Position numbers and translations under genes: made by a program. A stretch of 64,000 bases of DNA, taken from contig NZ_LMGK01000011.1 of assembly GCF_001427125.1 (NCBI RefSeq), positions 1 to 64,000 of the forward strand. Reading direction: 5' to 3'. A model generated the notes under the pieces. The model saw only the letters and a program-made list of their open reading frames with translations. It was not told where the DNA came from and did no database searches. Origin of the DNA: Pseudomonas sp. Root562. GTDB lineage: Bacteria > Pseudomonadota > Gammaproteobacteria > Pseudomonadales > Pseudomonadaceae. Positions 1-7,146 of the stretch are shown piece after piece. Position 1 is the first letter of the stretch; every line of letters begins with the position of its first letter.

Positions 1-976
1 CCCGACGGCCGCGAAACGTCCTACCGCTACGACGCCTTCGGCCGACGCATCAGCAAGACCGTCGACGGCCAGACCACGGCGTTTTTCTGGCAAGGCGATC
101 AAGTGATCGCCGAAAGCAGCCCAAGCCACTACCGCAGCTACCTCTACGAACCGGGCAGCTTCCGCCCGCTGGCGATGCTCGACGGCCAAGGCCCGAAACA
201 CGCCTGCCCGTTCTACTACCAACTCGACCACCTCGGCACCCCGCAGGAACTCACCGACTACAGCGGCGAGATCGTCTGGTCGGCCCGCTACACCGCCTAC
301 GCTGCGCTTCCAGGGCCAGTACTTCGACCCCGAAAGCGGCCTGCACTACAACCGCCACCGCTACTACCACCCCGACACCGGCCGCTACCTGACACCGGAC
401 CCGGTGAAGCTGGCCGGCGGGTTGAACCCGTATCGGTATACGCCGAACCCGACGGGGTGGGTGGATCCGTTGGGGTTGAGCGGGAATTGTCCGGGGGCGA
501 ATAGGCCGGGTTGTTCGGTGCCGGATGGTATGAATGAGGCTAGTGTTGATGATGGGGACGTTGCGCTTCCTTCTTCTGAAAATCAGGGAAAATATCTATA
601 CCGTGGTGATCTTCGTAGGCCGGATGAAGTCTTTGCTAAAGGATTCGTTAGTAGAGGGAAAAGCACCAACTTAAAGCTTCATGTTTGGGATAATAAAAAT
701 CCACCAAGCAATTTTGTTAGCACATCAACTGACCCAGAAATTGGCATCGATTTCGGTACAGACTACAGAACAAAAAAAGGATTTTTATACACATTGAAAA
801 AAATCGAAGGCCGCGACGTCAATAAAGAGCTTGACCCGTATGATGTTCCCTATGCCTATGAAGATGAAATTGCAATCCCTGACAGAATCAAAAGCGAAGA
901 TATTTTAGGCGCAACCCCTTTAAATGAAGATGGCAGTTACGTGGGATATTCCATCTCAAACCCAAAGAGGAAGTAA
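1..976 (+). pseudogene. RHS repeat protein, 3' part, frameshifted, with ADP-ribosyltransferase-like tip
   Basis: Frame 1 is open from base 1 and carries YD-repeat RHS sequence with the core motif YQLDHLGTPQELTD. Near base 301 the RHS core jumps to frame 2, which continues LRFQGQYFDPESGLHYNRH, then DPLGL at the usual core/tip border, then a hypervariable tip to the stop at 974-976. At the junction the run SARYTAY is joined almost directly to LRFQGQ. Family members have roughly 15-20 residues between these, so this looks like a real out-of-frame deletion. The tip (about 560-976) is AT-rich and has an R-S-E ADP-ribosyltransferase pattern: LYRGD (Arg codon 602), FVSTSTD (Ser codon 719) and YEDEIAIP (Glu codons 860 and 866). 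It was probably an antibacterial polymorphic toxin. A product starting at ATG 404 could in principle still make the tip alone. The 5' end lies outside the window. Confidence 0.8.
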
Positions 977-978
977 TA

Positions 979-1371
979 ATGAAAACCAAAAAAGTATCTA
1001 TTTTAATCGCTGACAAAATGGAAGTCGCAACAATCGAATATGACGAGCGGAAGCCGGCCATGACAGTAACATTAGAGAATGGTTGGACAACCCAGACAAC
1101 TGGATCTGACATATATGAGTGCCTTGGCAAAATCATCAAAGAGCTTCCGAACATTAAATTTCTATGTAAAGGCGCAAAACTAAATGTTCGACCATCGAGC
1201 ATGTCATCGCAAATGGGATCGGGAATAATGGCTTACGAACATAAACTGGGGATCAAAGCATCTAGAAATGATCTCGTTAATATATTTGACTACGACGACG
1301 AAGAAATCATCAATGACCCTCAAATGCAGACCGATTTCTTTTTTCGTTGGTTAGAATCCCTAAAAAAATAA
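979..1371 (+). CDS. Putative immunity protein for the RHS toxin tip
   Basis: This 130-residue protein starts 3 bases after the stop of the RHS tip and is equally AT-rich, so the two appear to have travelled together. It has no signal peptide or membrane segment and is moderately acidic near its C-terminus (DYDDEEIINDP), as expected for a cytoplasmic protein that binds and neutralises an enzyme. I do not recognise the family. The immunity role rests on position alone: polymorphic toxins normally have the cognate immunity gene immediately downstream. Its retention beside a frameshifted toxin would suit protection from intact toxin of sibling strains. Confidence 0.65.
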   Translation: MKTKKVSILIADKMEVATIEYDERKPAMTVTLENGWTTQTTGSDIYECLGKIIKELPNIKFLCKGAKLNVRPSSMSSQMGSGIMAYEHKLGIKASRNDLVNIFDYDDEEIINDPQMQTDFFFRWLESLKK

Positions 1372-1392
1372 AGCCATATACCTTGCACTCAC

Positions 1393-1417
1393 AAAAAAGC
1401 CCAGTGAAAAACTGGGC
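1393..1417 (-). terminator. Rho-independent terminator, minus strand
   Basis: GCCCAGT and ACTGGGC (1399-1417) form a stem with a short loop. On the minus strand the stem is followed by six T residues. It lies 24 bases after the stop of the minus-strand gene ending at 1441, and may also act on the convergent immunity gene. Confidence 0.75.
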
Positions 1418-1440
1418 ATAATTATCCACAAACTACTAAA

Positions 1441-1746
1441 TTATTCTTCCATCTCTGCATTTACATTCTCCGAATTACCTGCCTTTCTCGCCTCAGATTC
1501 TCTCCCTATAGATTCCCCTCTTGTATTCTTTCCAGCTCCACCCTCCGAACTAGTACTACCCCCATCCGCATCCCCCCCAATCGACCCCGGCGGCAGCGCA
1601 TTTTCGGGGCCGGCACCTGCGTTCATTTCCGTAGACGGCGGCATTCCGCCCTTGTCGACGGGCGCGTCGTTGCCGGCATACACCGACACAGAACCCAGCG
1701 ACAACAACCCGACTACCGTCACCGCAGTCAATGTCGACCTGTTCAT
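1441..1746 (-). CDS. Small secreted hypothetical protein, Gly/Ser/Asn-rich
   Basis: The 101-residue product begins MNRSTLTAVTVVGLLSLGSV, a clear signal peptide with likely cleavage after VYA, followed by a low-complexity Gly/Ser/Glu/Asn-rich mature part ending in NVNAEMEE. I chose the start at 1746 because GAGGAG lies just upstream and the hydrophobic core then sits at the N-terminus; a longer frame to 1800 adds only an unlikely leader. Function unknown. It opens a run of small exported or acidic minus-strand proteins. Confidence 0.6.
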   Translation of the reverse strand: MNRSTLTAVTVVGLLSLGSVSVYAGNDAPVDKGGMPPSTEMNAGAGPENALPPGSIGGDADGGSTSSEGGAGKNTRGESIGRESEARKAGNSENVNAEMEE

Positions 1747-1842
1747 GACGAATCTCCTCAGAAAGTGCTTACCTGATTTCTGGCAGCAGCCACTTTTCAA
1801 GGGTGCCGCTCAATCGACGAGCGGCTATGTGATGTAGGAGCA

Positions 1843-2055
1843 TTAACTGGGTTCGCCCGAATTATCCTTGCCGGCAATGTCCGGGTCTTTGGGGATGGCC
1901 TCAACATCCGTGCGCTTCACATCTTCGTTGGGAACTTGCTCGATCCCGGCATCCTCGTCGGGTGGGCGCTGGTCACGGCTCAGGGGATCGGTCGGTGAAG
2001 GCAGCGGATACTCCGGGGTGTCGTCGATGTCGGAATCTTTCGGGTCAGGGATCAT
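1843..2055 (-). CDS. Small acidic proline-rich hypothetical protein
   Basis: The 70-residue product starts MIPDPKDSDIDD and is rich in Asp, Pro and Glu, with no membrane segment or signal peptide, so it is probably disordered. The start at 2055 is set by GAGGTG a few bases upstream; the longer frame to 2163 runs through a hairpin and lacks a comparable ribosome site. It resembles the neighbour at 2164-2352 in size, acidity and opening (M-x-P-x-x). Function unknown. Confidence 0.5.
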   Translation of the reverse strand: MIPDPKDSDIDDTPEYPLPSPTDPLSRDQRPPDEDAGIEQVPNEDVKRTDVEAIPKDPDIAGKDNSGEPS

Positions 2056-2069
2056 GGTGCACCTCGCAA

Positions 2070-2090
2070 AGAGCCTGAAATGCAGGCTCT
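2070..2090 (-). terminator. Perfect 8-bp hairpin between two small acidic-protein genes
   Basis: AGAGCCTG and CAGGCTCT flank a five-base loop, only 14 bases upstream of the ATG at 2055. The minus-strand run after the stem is just TTTG, so it is either a weak terminator for the upstream gene or an RNA structure in the leader of the downstream one. Confidence 0.4.
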
Positions 2091-2163
2091 GAACGTTTGA
2101 GATATCCACAAGGCACCGGGTTCTATCTGCAAGACAACCGGTCACCGCCGCAGTGGCGCGCAA

Positions 2164-2352
2164 TCAATCCTCTTCCCCGTCTTCATCCTCATCTTCAAAC
2201 TCGAGGTTTCCGACGTCGCCGGCGTCATCGGAGTCGTTCAGCGGTACGGTCGCATCGTCCATCAGGGAACCAGGGTCTTCGTTGCCGGGGTCGTTGATAA
2301 AGGGCAAACCGCTCGGGCCTTTCTCTTCATTGCCTTCGGTTTCGGGAGTCAT
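2164..2352 (-). CDS. Small acidic hypothetical protein
   Basis: The 62-residue product begins MTPETEGNEEKGP and ends in an almost purely acidic tail (EFEDEDEDGEED). There is no signal peptide or membrane segment, so it is probably disordered. The start at 2352 follows GAGG with normal spacing. Its leader and first codons closely match those of the glycine-zipper gene at 2478-2939, suggesting duplication of a common 5' module. Function unknown. Confidence 0.5.
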   Translation of the reverse strand: MTPETEGNEEKGPSGLPFINDPGNEDPGSLMDDATVPLNDSDDAGDVGNLEFEDEDEDGEED

Positions 2353-2432
2353 GGCGAACCTCAATTGTGCAGGGGTGTATGAAGTTCGAGGCGACTGACT
2401 GCCAAAACGTTCCTGAGGTATAGCCAGAAATG

Positions 2433-2456
2433 AAAAACCCGGCGCTTGGCCGGGTT
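2433..2456 (-). terminator. Rho-independent terminator of the glycine-zipper gene
   Basis: AACCCGGC and GCCGGGTT (2436-2456) form the stem. On the minus strand it continues into a T run. It lies just past the stop of the gene at 2478-2939. Confidence 0.75.
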
Positions 2457-2477
2457 CTTACATTGATACACGCTGTA

Positions 2478-2939
2478 TCAATGATTTTTGTGTTTGTTCT
2501 TGTGTTTATGTCCGCCGCCAGAATGGGAGCTGTCGTTGCCATCCCCCAAATTGTTACCAACTGCGCCTCCAGCTGCACCGCCCAGGCCTGCGCCGATGGT
2601 AGAACCCGTCCTGCCGCCAATGCTGTTGCCGATTACCGAGCCACCTGCCGAACCAAGACCACCACCAATCGCTGCTTCCGTCCGGCTACCTTTTTCCGCG
2701 CCAACCGCACTACCGGCCGCGCCGCCCACACCGGCACCAATGGCGGCCCCGGTGCTGCCACCCATCTGACCACCGACTACGTTGCCCAGTGCACCGCCAA
2801 GTCCACCACCTACCGCTGCCGTACCGTCACCGGCCGCCAACGCCGCTTGAGAGAGGAACAATCCAAAAACAATCGCGGGCAACTTCATACGTAGAGCACT
2901 CAGGCTTACAACTGCATCGCCTTTGGTTTTCGGGTTCAT
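2478..2939 (-). CDS. Glycine-zipper exported protein (first copy)
   Basis: The 153-residue product has a signal-peptide-like segment (LPAIVFGLFLSQAALA) and then a long run of Gly/Ala glycine-zipper repeats such as GGGLGGALGNVVGG and GGSTGAAIGAGVGGAAG, a type that packs in or on membranes. A His/Lys-rich tail (GGGHKHKNKHKNH) could bind metal or anions. The start at 2939 follows GAGGCG; MKLPAIVF at 2888 is an alternative with a more conventional signal peptide but no clear ribosome site. It is a paralogue of the gene at 3051-3419. Likely envelope-located; function unknown. Confidence 0.65.
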   Translation of the reverse strand: MNPKTKGDAVVSLSALRMKLPAIVFGLFLSQAALAAGDGTAAVGGGLGGALGNVVGGQMGGSTGAAIGAGVGGAAGSAVGAEKGSRTEAAIGGGLGSAGGSVIGNSIGGRTGSTIGAGLGGAAGGAVGNNLGDGNDSSHSGGGHKHKNKHKNH

Positions 2940-3002
2940 GGCACGCCTCATTCTTCGGGGGTATGCAAGATTGGAGGGATTACACCGAGAAACGTTCAAT
3001 AA

Positions 3003-3028
3003 CCAAAAAGCCCGGCATTAGGCCGGGC
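3003..3028 (-). terminator. Rho-independent terminator of the second glycine-zipper gene
   Basis: AGCCCGGC (3009-3016) pairs with GCCGGGCT (3021-3028) around a four-base loop. The minus strand continues into TTTTT. It lies 22 bases after the stop at 3051. Confidence 0.8.
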
Positions 3029-3050
3029 TCTTTCGAAGCATCATTTGTGA

Positions 3051-3419
3051 TCAGTGACGCTTGTGACCCTTGGCCAGGTTGCTGCCTACGCCGCCGCCCA
3101 GAGCGCCACCCAAGCCTGCCCCGATGGTCGAACCGGTCTTGCCGCCCAAGCTGTTGCCGATCACCGAACCACCGGCAGCACCCACGCCACCGCCGATGGC
3201 AGCGCTGGTACGGTGGCCTTTCTTAGCCGCTACCGCACTGCCCGCTGCGCCTGCAACACCAGCACCAATGGCTGCACCAGTGCTGCCGCCCATGCTCTGG
3301 CCTACGACGTTACCCAGCGCACCGCCCAAACCGCCACCGATGGCGGCAGTGCCGTCACCAGCCATTGCACCTTGAGCAACCAGAAGACCCAGAACCAGAG
3401 CAGGCAGTGTGAAACGCAT
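3051..3419 (-). CDS. Glycine-zipper exported protein (second copy)
   Basis: The 122-residue product begins MRFTLPALVLGLLVAQGAMA, a typical signal peptide, followed by glycine-zipper repeats (GGGLGGALGNVVGQSMGGS and onward) and a basic end KGHKRH. The start follows GAGG. Over the zipper core it is strongly similar to the product of 2478-2939, so the two are a tandem duplication. Probably envelope-associated; no enzymatic motif is visible. Confidence 0.7.
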   Translation of the reverse strand: MRFTLPALVLGLLVAQGAMAGDGTAAIGGGLGGALGNVVGQSMGGSTGAAIGAGVAGAAGSAVAAKKGHRTSAAIGGGVGAAGGSVIGNSLGGKTGSTIGAGLGGALGGGVGSNLAKGHKRH

Positions 3420-3561
3420 GACAAAAACCTCAAAAATAGGGGTGTAAACGAAAGGGGCGAGATTGAATGCTTTAGAGGAGAAAATGTCCAGACATGCGCG
3501 CGCTCAACCTCGTTATTAGCGACGGTTGGACAGCATTTTTCGGAAAGGTTTTATGACAGGC

Positions 3562-3587
3562 AAAAAAAAGCCCGCTGGGGAACGGGC
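3562..3587 (-). terminator. Orphan minus-strand terminator
   Basis: GCCCG (3570-3574) and CGGGC (3583-3587) form a short stem. Eight T residues follow on the minus strand. No protein-coding gene lies between it and the next upstream terminator. Confidence 0.55.
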
Positions 3588-3689
3588 AGGGTGTTGCTTC
3601 TAACGGATGAGTTGAGCCTACGTAGGTCCTTGTGAAAACTTTGTGAAAAAAAACCGGGTTAAAAAAACATTCACACAAAGTCACCCGCA

Positions 3690-3715
3690 TAAAAAACCCC
3701 GCTCGATGACGGGGT
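3690..3715 (-). terminator. Rho-independent terminator, minus strand
   Basis: ACCCCG (3696-3701) and CGGGGT (3710-3715) form the stem, followed by a T run on the minus strand. It lies directly after the stop at 3730. Confidence 0.7.
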
Positions 3716-3729
3716 CTGCTCAATGTCCA

Positions 3730-3918
3730 TTATTTCCTGGTCGGCGCCGAAACCCTGGGCAGGAATTTGCCCTTCAGCACCCGACAAGCCCGGGTCTTGA
3801 TCTTGTCTACCTCGGTCTGGTCCTCACCAAAGCTGGCTACATACTGCGTCTGGCCGCACTGTACATAGTTGTTGATCGGATACTCTGCGCCGTCGTCTTC
3901 AATATACGGATCAGCCAT
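3730..3918 (-). CDS. Small hypothetical protein
   Basis: A 62-residue protein starting MADPYIEDDGAEYPINNY with a basic C-terminal third (RACRVLKGKFLPRV). It has no signal peptide or membrane segment. GAGGGGTGAAG precedes the ATG, and a terminator follows the stop, so it looks like a complete transcription unit. Family not recognised. Confidence 0.5.
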   Translation of the reverse strand: MADPYIEDDGAEYPINNYVQCGQTQYVASFGEDQTEVDKIKTRACRVLKGKFLPRVSAPTRK

Positions 3919-4067
3919 CTCTTCACCCCTCTGCTCAAAAGCGGGATCGACACCGGCAAGCCCAATTGCCTGAAAAAATATCGATCACCAAGGATTTTGA
4001 GACTAGCCGGTCATTACTGGACTTGCCGTTCAGATCGTAGCGCGCCCGACGAGTGGCCAAATGCCAA

Positions 4068-4388
4068 TCACCGAAGCTTGACCGCCGTACCCGTGACAAA
4101 AACCACCACCATCCCCCCCTTCCCGGCCGGCATGCTGATTTCATAATCGAGCCCCACCACCGCATCCGCCTGCAGCGCCCGCGCCCGCTCCTTGATCTCT
4201 TCAGTGGCCTGGATGCGCGCTTCTTTCAATGCGCGCTCCAGCGTCTGCGAGCGCCCACCAAAGATATCCCGCATCCCGGCAAACATATCGCGAATCACGT
4301 TGACGCCCTGCACCGACTCGGCACTGACGATATCGAGGTAAGCAGTGATTTGCCGACCTTCGATGGAATGGGTGGTAGTGGTGATCAT
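4068..4388 (-). CDS. YbjQ/UPF0145 family protein
   Basis: The 106-residue protein matches the YbjQ (DUF74) family in length and sequence: the N-terminal HSIEGRQITAYLDIVSAESV, the central FGGRSQTLERALKEAR and the late LQADAVVGLDYEIS. Members form small ring-like oligomers, and their function is not settled. It is transcribed in the same direction as the small genes on either side. Confidence 0.85.
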   Translation of the reverse strand: MITTTTHSIEGRQITAYLDIVSAESVQGVNVIRDMFAGMRDIFGGRSQTLERALKEARIQATEEIKERARALQADAVVGLDYEISMPAGKGGMVVVFVTGTAVKLR

Positions 4389-4486
4389 TGGGGTTCCTGT
4401 TTATTCAAATATTGAAGCGCATGCACGCTGCGCGACATGAATGCTGCGTCGCCAACTCTGATCGGGAGCGTATGACAGACGTGGAA

Positions 4487-4669
4487 TCAGAGGAGCTTGA
4501 CCAACACCGCAGTGACCGTCGCCACTGTGCCAATCAGCCCTGTAGCGACCGCAACCGGGTACCAGAAAGTTTCTCGGGTCATCTTGCCAGCCTCAGCGTT
4601 CAACTTGCGCTGCTGCGCCATCAGCTTGACGATCTCCACATGAATCTTTTCCAGCTCTGCCTGCTTCAT
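4487..4669 (-). CDS. Small single-pass membrane protein
   Basis: Starting at 4669 the product is 60 residues: an N-terminal helix MKQAELEKIHVEIVKLMAQQ with coiled-coil heptad character, then a hydrophobic stretch (WYPVAVATGLIGTVATVTAVLV) and KLL. The start is set by AGGAA eight bases upstream; the longer frame to 4798 adds residues without a good ribosome site. Likely an inner-membrane protein. Function unknown. Confidence 0.55.
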   Translation of the reverse strand: MKQAELEKIHVEIVKLMAQQRKLNAEAGKMTRETFWYPVAVATGLIGTVATVTAVLVKLL

Positions 4670-4925
4670 GGTGAGTTCCTGCATCACGTACGCGTATCCG
4701 TCCTGATGAAGGGGCAATCCAGGTTGCGCTGCCCTTTGATTCATCTTGTACCCTAACGAAGGCACAAAACGAATCCCCTGCGGGAATGCCTTTATCAAGA
4801 GCTGAATCTATCCAGGCGTCTGAATGCACGGATTTCCAACGCACCGTCCTACACGTCGATCCAACGTCCTACATCAAATTCAGAAGCACCTTCGTATCTA
4901 CTTTGGAAATTCAACCACCAGAAAC

Positions 4926-4965
4926 AACAAAACCCCTGGTTTCTTTCGAAACCAGGGGTTTTGTT
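4926..4965 (-). terminator. Strong bidirectional terminator after tRNA-Ser
   Basis: A perfect 18-bp inverted repeat (4926-4943 and 4948-4965) with a four-base loop TTTC. T-rich ends on both strands make it usable in either direction. It sits 11 bases beyond the tRNA 3' end. Confidence 0.85.
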
Positions 4966-4976
4966 TACATCGAATT

Positions 4977-5066
4977 TGGCGGTGAAGGAGAGATTCGAAC
5001 TCTCGATACAGTTTCCTGTATACACACTTTCCAGGCGTGCTCCTTAAGCCACTCGGACACTTCACC
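4977..5066 (-). tRNA. tRNA-Ser (anticodon GGA)
   Basis: The minus strand folds as a class II tRNA. The acceptor stem is GGTGAAG/CTTCACC, the D arm is TCCGAGTGGCTTAAGGA, and the anticodon loop CTGGAAA gives anticodon GGA. The long variable arm, the T arm GAGAG-TTCGAAT-CTCTC, the discriminator G and an encoded CCA complete it. The long variable arm is characteristic of serine tRNA. It reads UCC and UCU codons. Confidence 0.95.
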
Positions 5067-5374
5067 GTATCTCTTCAAACATGTTCTGTCTGTCGAGGCG
5101 CGCTAATGTAGTCGAAAGCATTTCTGATGGCAAACATTTTTTTCAGAATTTTCATGCGGTTAACGCAGTTGCCCGATTGCGATCGCTCAAAGACATGGCA
5201 AACCGGCCAATCTCCGGCTTCGCGCCCACCTCTATATAGAGGGGAATGCGCGGCAGGTGCGGCGAGCTACGCTTGCCGGGCGGGTAAAGGGTGACTGGTG
5301 GGTCAGTCACGGTGCTTTACCTGGCCGGTGGCGGTGAGTAACGTCTGCCCTACTTTACTGAAAGGAATAGCGTC
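5067..5374. other. Intergenic region between tRNA-Ser and the crotonase gene
   Basis: It holds the divergent tRNA promoter at 5105-5133. It also has a hairpin GTGACTG/CAGTCAC around 5290-5310, and AAGGAA before the ATG at 5375. No other coding or RNA signal was seen. Confidence 0.6.
5105..5133 (-). promoter_or_regulatory. Sigma-70 promoter of tRNA-Ser
   Basis: On the minus strand TTGCCA (complement of 5128-5133) and TACATT (complement of 5105-5110) are separated by exactly 17 bases. A GC-rich discriminator (GCGCGCC) follows, as is typical of stringently controlled stable-RNA promoters. It predicts a start about 30 bases upstream of the tRNA. Confidence 0.75.
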
Positions 5375-6064
5375 ATGAGTGAGTTGATTTCCTACCATCT
5401 CGAAGACGGTATCGCGACCCTGACCTTGAGCAATGGCAAGGTCAATGCCATCTCCCCGGACGTGATTGCCGCCTTCAACGCTGCGCTGGATCAGGCGGTG
5501 ACTGATCGCGCGGTGGTGATCATTACCGGGCAGCCAGGGATTTTGTCCGGTGGCTATGACTTGAAGGTGATGACGTCCGGCCCTAAAGAAGCCGTGGCAC
5601 TGGTGACGTCCGGCTCGACGCTGGCCCGCCGCCTGTTGTCGCATCCGTTCCCGGTAATCGTGGCCTGCCCTGGGCATGCCGTAGCCAAGGGTGCGTTCCT
5701 GTTGTTGTCGGCCGATTATCGCATCGGTGTCGAAGGCCCGTTCAGCATCGGTCTGAACGAAGTGCAGATCGGCATGACCATGCACCATGCCGGCATCGAG
5801 ATTGCTCGTGATCGCCTGAGCAAAGCGGCGCTGCAACGTTCGGTGGTCAACGGTGAAATGTTCAATCCGCAAACCGCTGTGGATGCCGGGTTCCTCGACG
5901 TGGTGGTAGCAGCCGAAGAGCTCCAAAGCGCTGCGCTGGCGGCGGCTCGTCAGTTGAAGAAGATCAACATGACGGCCCACAAGAACACCAAGTTGAAGGT
6001 TCGCAAATCGTTGCTGGAGGCTCTGGACAACGCCATCATCCAGGACCAGGAGCATTTGGGTTAA
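5375..6064 (+). CDS. Crotonase/enoyl-CoA hydratase family protein with altered active site
   Basis: The 229-residue protein has the crotonase fold signature: an oxyanion-hole region GILSGGYDLKVM (about 55-66), then GHAVAKGAFLLLSADYRI (101-117) and GLNEVQIGM (126-134). In hydratases the segment A-x-GGG-x-E carries the first catalytic Glu; here that position is Phe108. The second Glu (Glu129 in NEV) is kept. It may therefore act on a CoA thioester by a different reaction (isomerase, hydrolase) or have lost hydratase activity. AAGGAA precedes the ATG and a terminator follows the stop, indicating a monocistronic gene. Confidence 0.8.
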   Translation: MSELISYHLEDGIATLTLSNGKVNAISPDVIAAFNAALDQAVTDRAVVIITGQPGILSGGYDLKVMTSGPKEAVALVTSGSTLARRLLSHPFPVIVACPGHAVAKGAFLLLSADYRIGVEGPFSIGLNEVQIGMTMHHAGIEIARDRLSKAALQRSVVNGEMFNPQTAVDAGFLDVVVAAEELQSAALAAARQLKKINMTAHKNTKLKVRKSLLEALDNAIIQDQEHLG

Positions 6065-6084
6065 GCCCGGCTCCGCGTCAGCGA

Positions 6085-6112
6085 AAAGCCCGACCGTCGT
6101 GTCGGGCTTTTT
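6085..6112 (+). terminator. Rho-independent terminator
   Basis: AAAGCCCGAC (6085-6094) pairs with GTCGGGCTTT (6101-6110), followed by further T residues. It lies 20 bases after the crotonase stop. Confidence 0.85.
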
Positions 6113-6277
6113 CATTCAGGCATCTACGAAAAGCAGGTAACCGCTCTAGAACAAGTCTCACCCAAGATTCAGAAACATGTACTCAAACATCGGCCAACTT
6201 CCGACTCTATAGCCGCAATTGCCGAAAACAGTGCACATCCGTACACTGCGCCACCTTTTGTCCCGGTGGGCCTGAAA

Positions 6278-7000
6278 ATGCTGTTTGTTTTACGTATGTC
6301 ATTGATGGGCCTGCACTTTGTTGTAGCGGGTGTGCTGGGCGTCATTCTCGGCCTGTGTCGTCCGTTCAATCCGGACAACAGCCGCCTGTGCGCACGCCTT
6401 TATGCGTGGCCGGCAATGTGTATTTTGCGTTTGCGGGTGAAGGCCGAAGTCGGGCCGTTGATGGATAAACCCGACAGTTGCGTGATCATTGCCAACCACC
6501 AGTCCAACTACGACCTGTTCGTTTTCGGCAACGTAGTCCCCCGCCGCACCGTGTGCATCGGCAAGAAGAGTCTGAAGTGGGTCCCGTTGTTCGGTCAGTT
6601 GTTCTGGCTGGCCGGTAACGTTTTGATCGACCGTGGCAATGCGCAGAAGGCCCGCCAGTCGATGTTGACCACCACCCACACCCTGCAAAACGAAGACACC
6701 TCGATCTGGGTGTTCCCGGAAGGCACGCGCAATCTGGGCGAAGCGTTGCTGCCGTTCAAGAAAGGCGCGTTCCAGATGGCCATTGCCGCGGGAGTGCCGA
6801 TCGTGCCGGTGTGTGTCAGTAGCTACGTCAAGCACATGCGATTGAACCGCTGGCGCAGTGGGAAAATTCTGATCCGTTCGTTGCCAGCGATTCCCACCGC
6901 GGGCTTAAGCCTTGATGACATGCCGATGCTGATGGCCCAGTGTCGTGAACAGATGCGCGAATGCATCGATTCGATGGACCGGCAACTGCAATCGGCCTGA
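6278..7000 (+). CDS. plsC: 1-acyl-sn-glycerol-3-phosphate acyltransferase (PlsC family)
   Basis: Transfers an acyl chain to lysophosphatidic acid, or a related lysophospholipid, at the inner membrane. The protein (240 residues) has an N-terminal membrane segment (LRMSLMGLHFVVAGVLGVILGL), the acyltransferase motif NHQSNYD (H-x4-D), KSLKWVPLFGQ and the glycerol-phosphate-binding FPEGTRN. I took ATG 6278; an in-frame GTG at 6266 is possible. Which PlsC paralogue this is cannot be decided here, as Pseudomonas genomes carry several. Confidence 0.88.
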   Translation: MLFVLRMSLMGLHFVVAGVLGVILGLCRPFNPDNSRLCARLYAWPAMCILRLRVKAEVGPLMDKPDSCVIIANHQSNYDLFVFGNVVPRRTVCIGKKSLKWVPLFGQLFWLAGNVLIDRGNAQKARQSMLTTTHTLQNEDTSIWVFPEGTRNLGEALLPFKKGAFQMAIAAGVPIVPVCVSSYVKHMRLNRWRSGKILIRSLPAIPTAGLSLDDMPMLMAQCREQMRECIDSMDRQLQSA

Positions 7001-7032
7001 AAAGAAACCCGCCCTGTGCGGGTTTTCTTTTG
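7001..7032 (+). terminator. Rho-independent terminator after plsC
   Basis: AAAGAAACCCGC pairs with GCGGGTTTTCTTT around a short loop immediately after the stop, with T residues at the end. Confidence 0.75.
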
Positions 7033-7146
7033 CCGGTGAACTGTGCAGATTTCACTGACTCTCAAGCAGCAGACAAGGCTAAGCTGAACATGCCTGCCAC
7101 GGCCATTTGCCAATTGAAAGCTGCCAAGAAGAAGTGAACCAAGACC

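Larger units (their letters stand above)
3420..3729. other. Intergenic stretch with two minus-strand terminators and no convincing gene
   Basis: Hairpins at 3570-3587 and 3696-3715 both have T runs on the minus strand. The second terminates the gene at 3730-3918. The first has no open frame of its own upstream, so the roughly 105 bases between them could encode a small RNA. The overlapping 83-residue minus frame here has no coding character. Confidence 0.5.

Noticed and set aside
1..1371. RHS locus considered as a type VI secretion effector cluster
   Set aside because: No VgrG, chaperone or PAAR sequence is visible; the 5' part is outside the window, so the delivery route cannot be stated.
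3472..3723. 83-residue minus frame in the 3.4-3.7 kb gap
   Set aside because: It spans two terminator hairpins and has no coding character.
5303..6115. 270-residue minus-strand frame over the crotonase gene
   Set aside because: Antisense shadow including the downstream terminator; no ribosome site.
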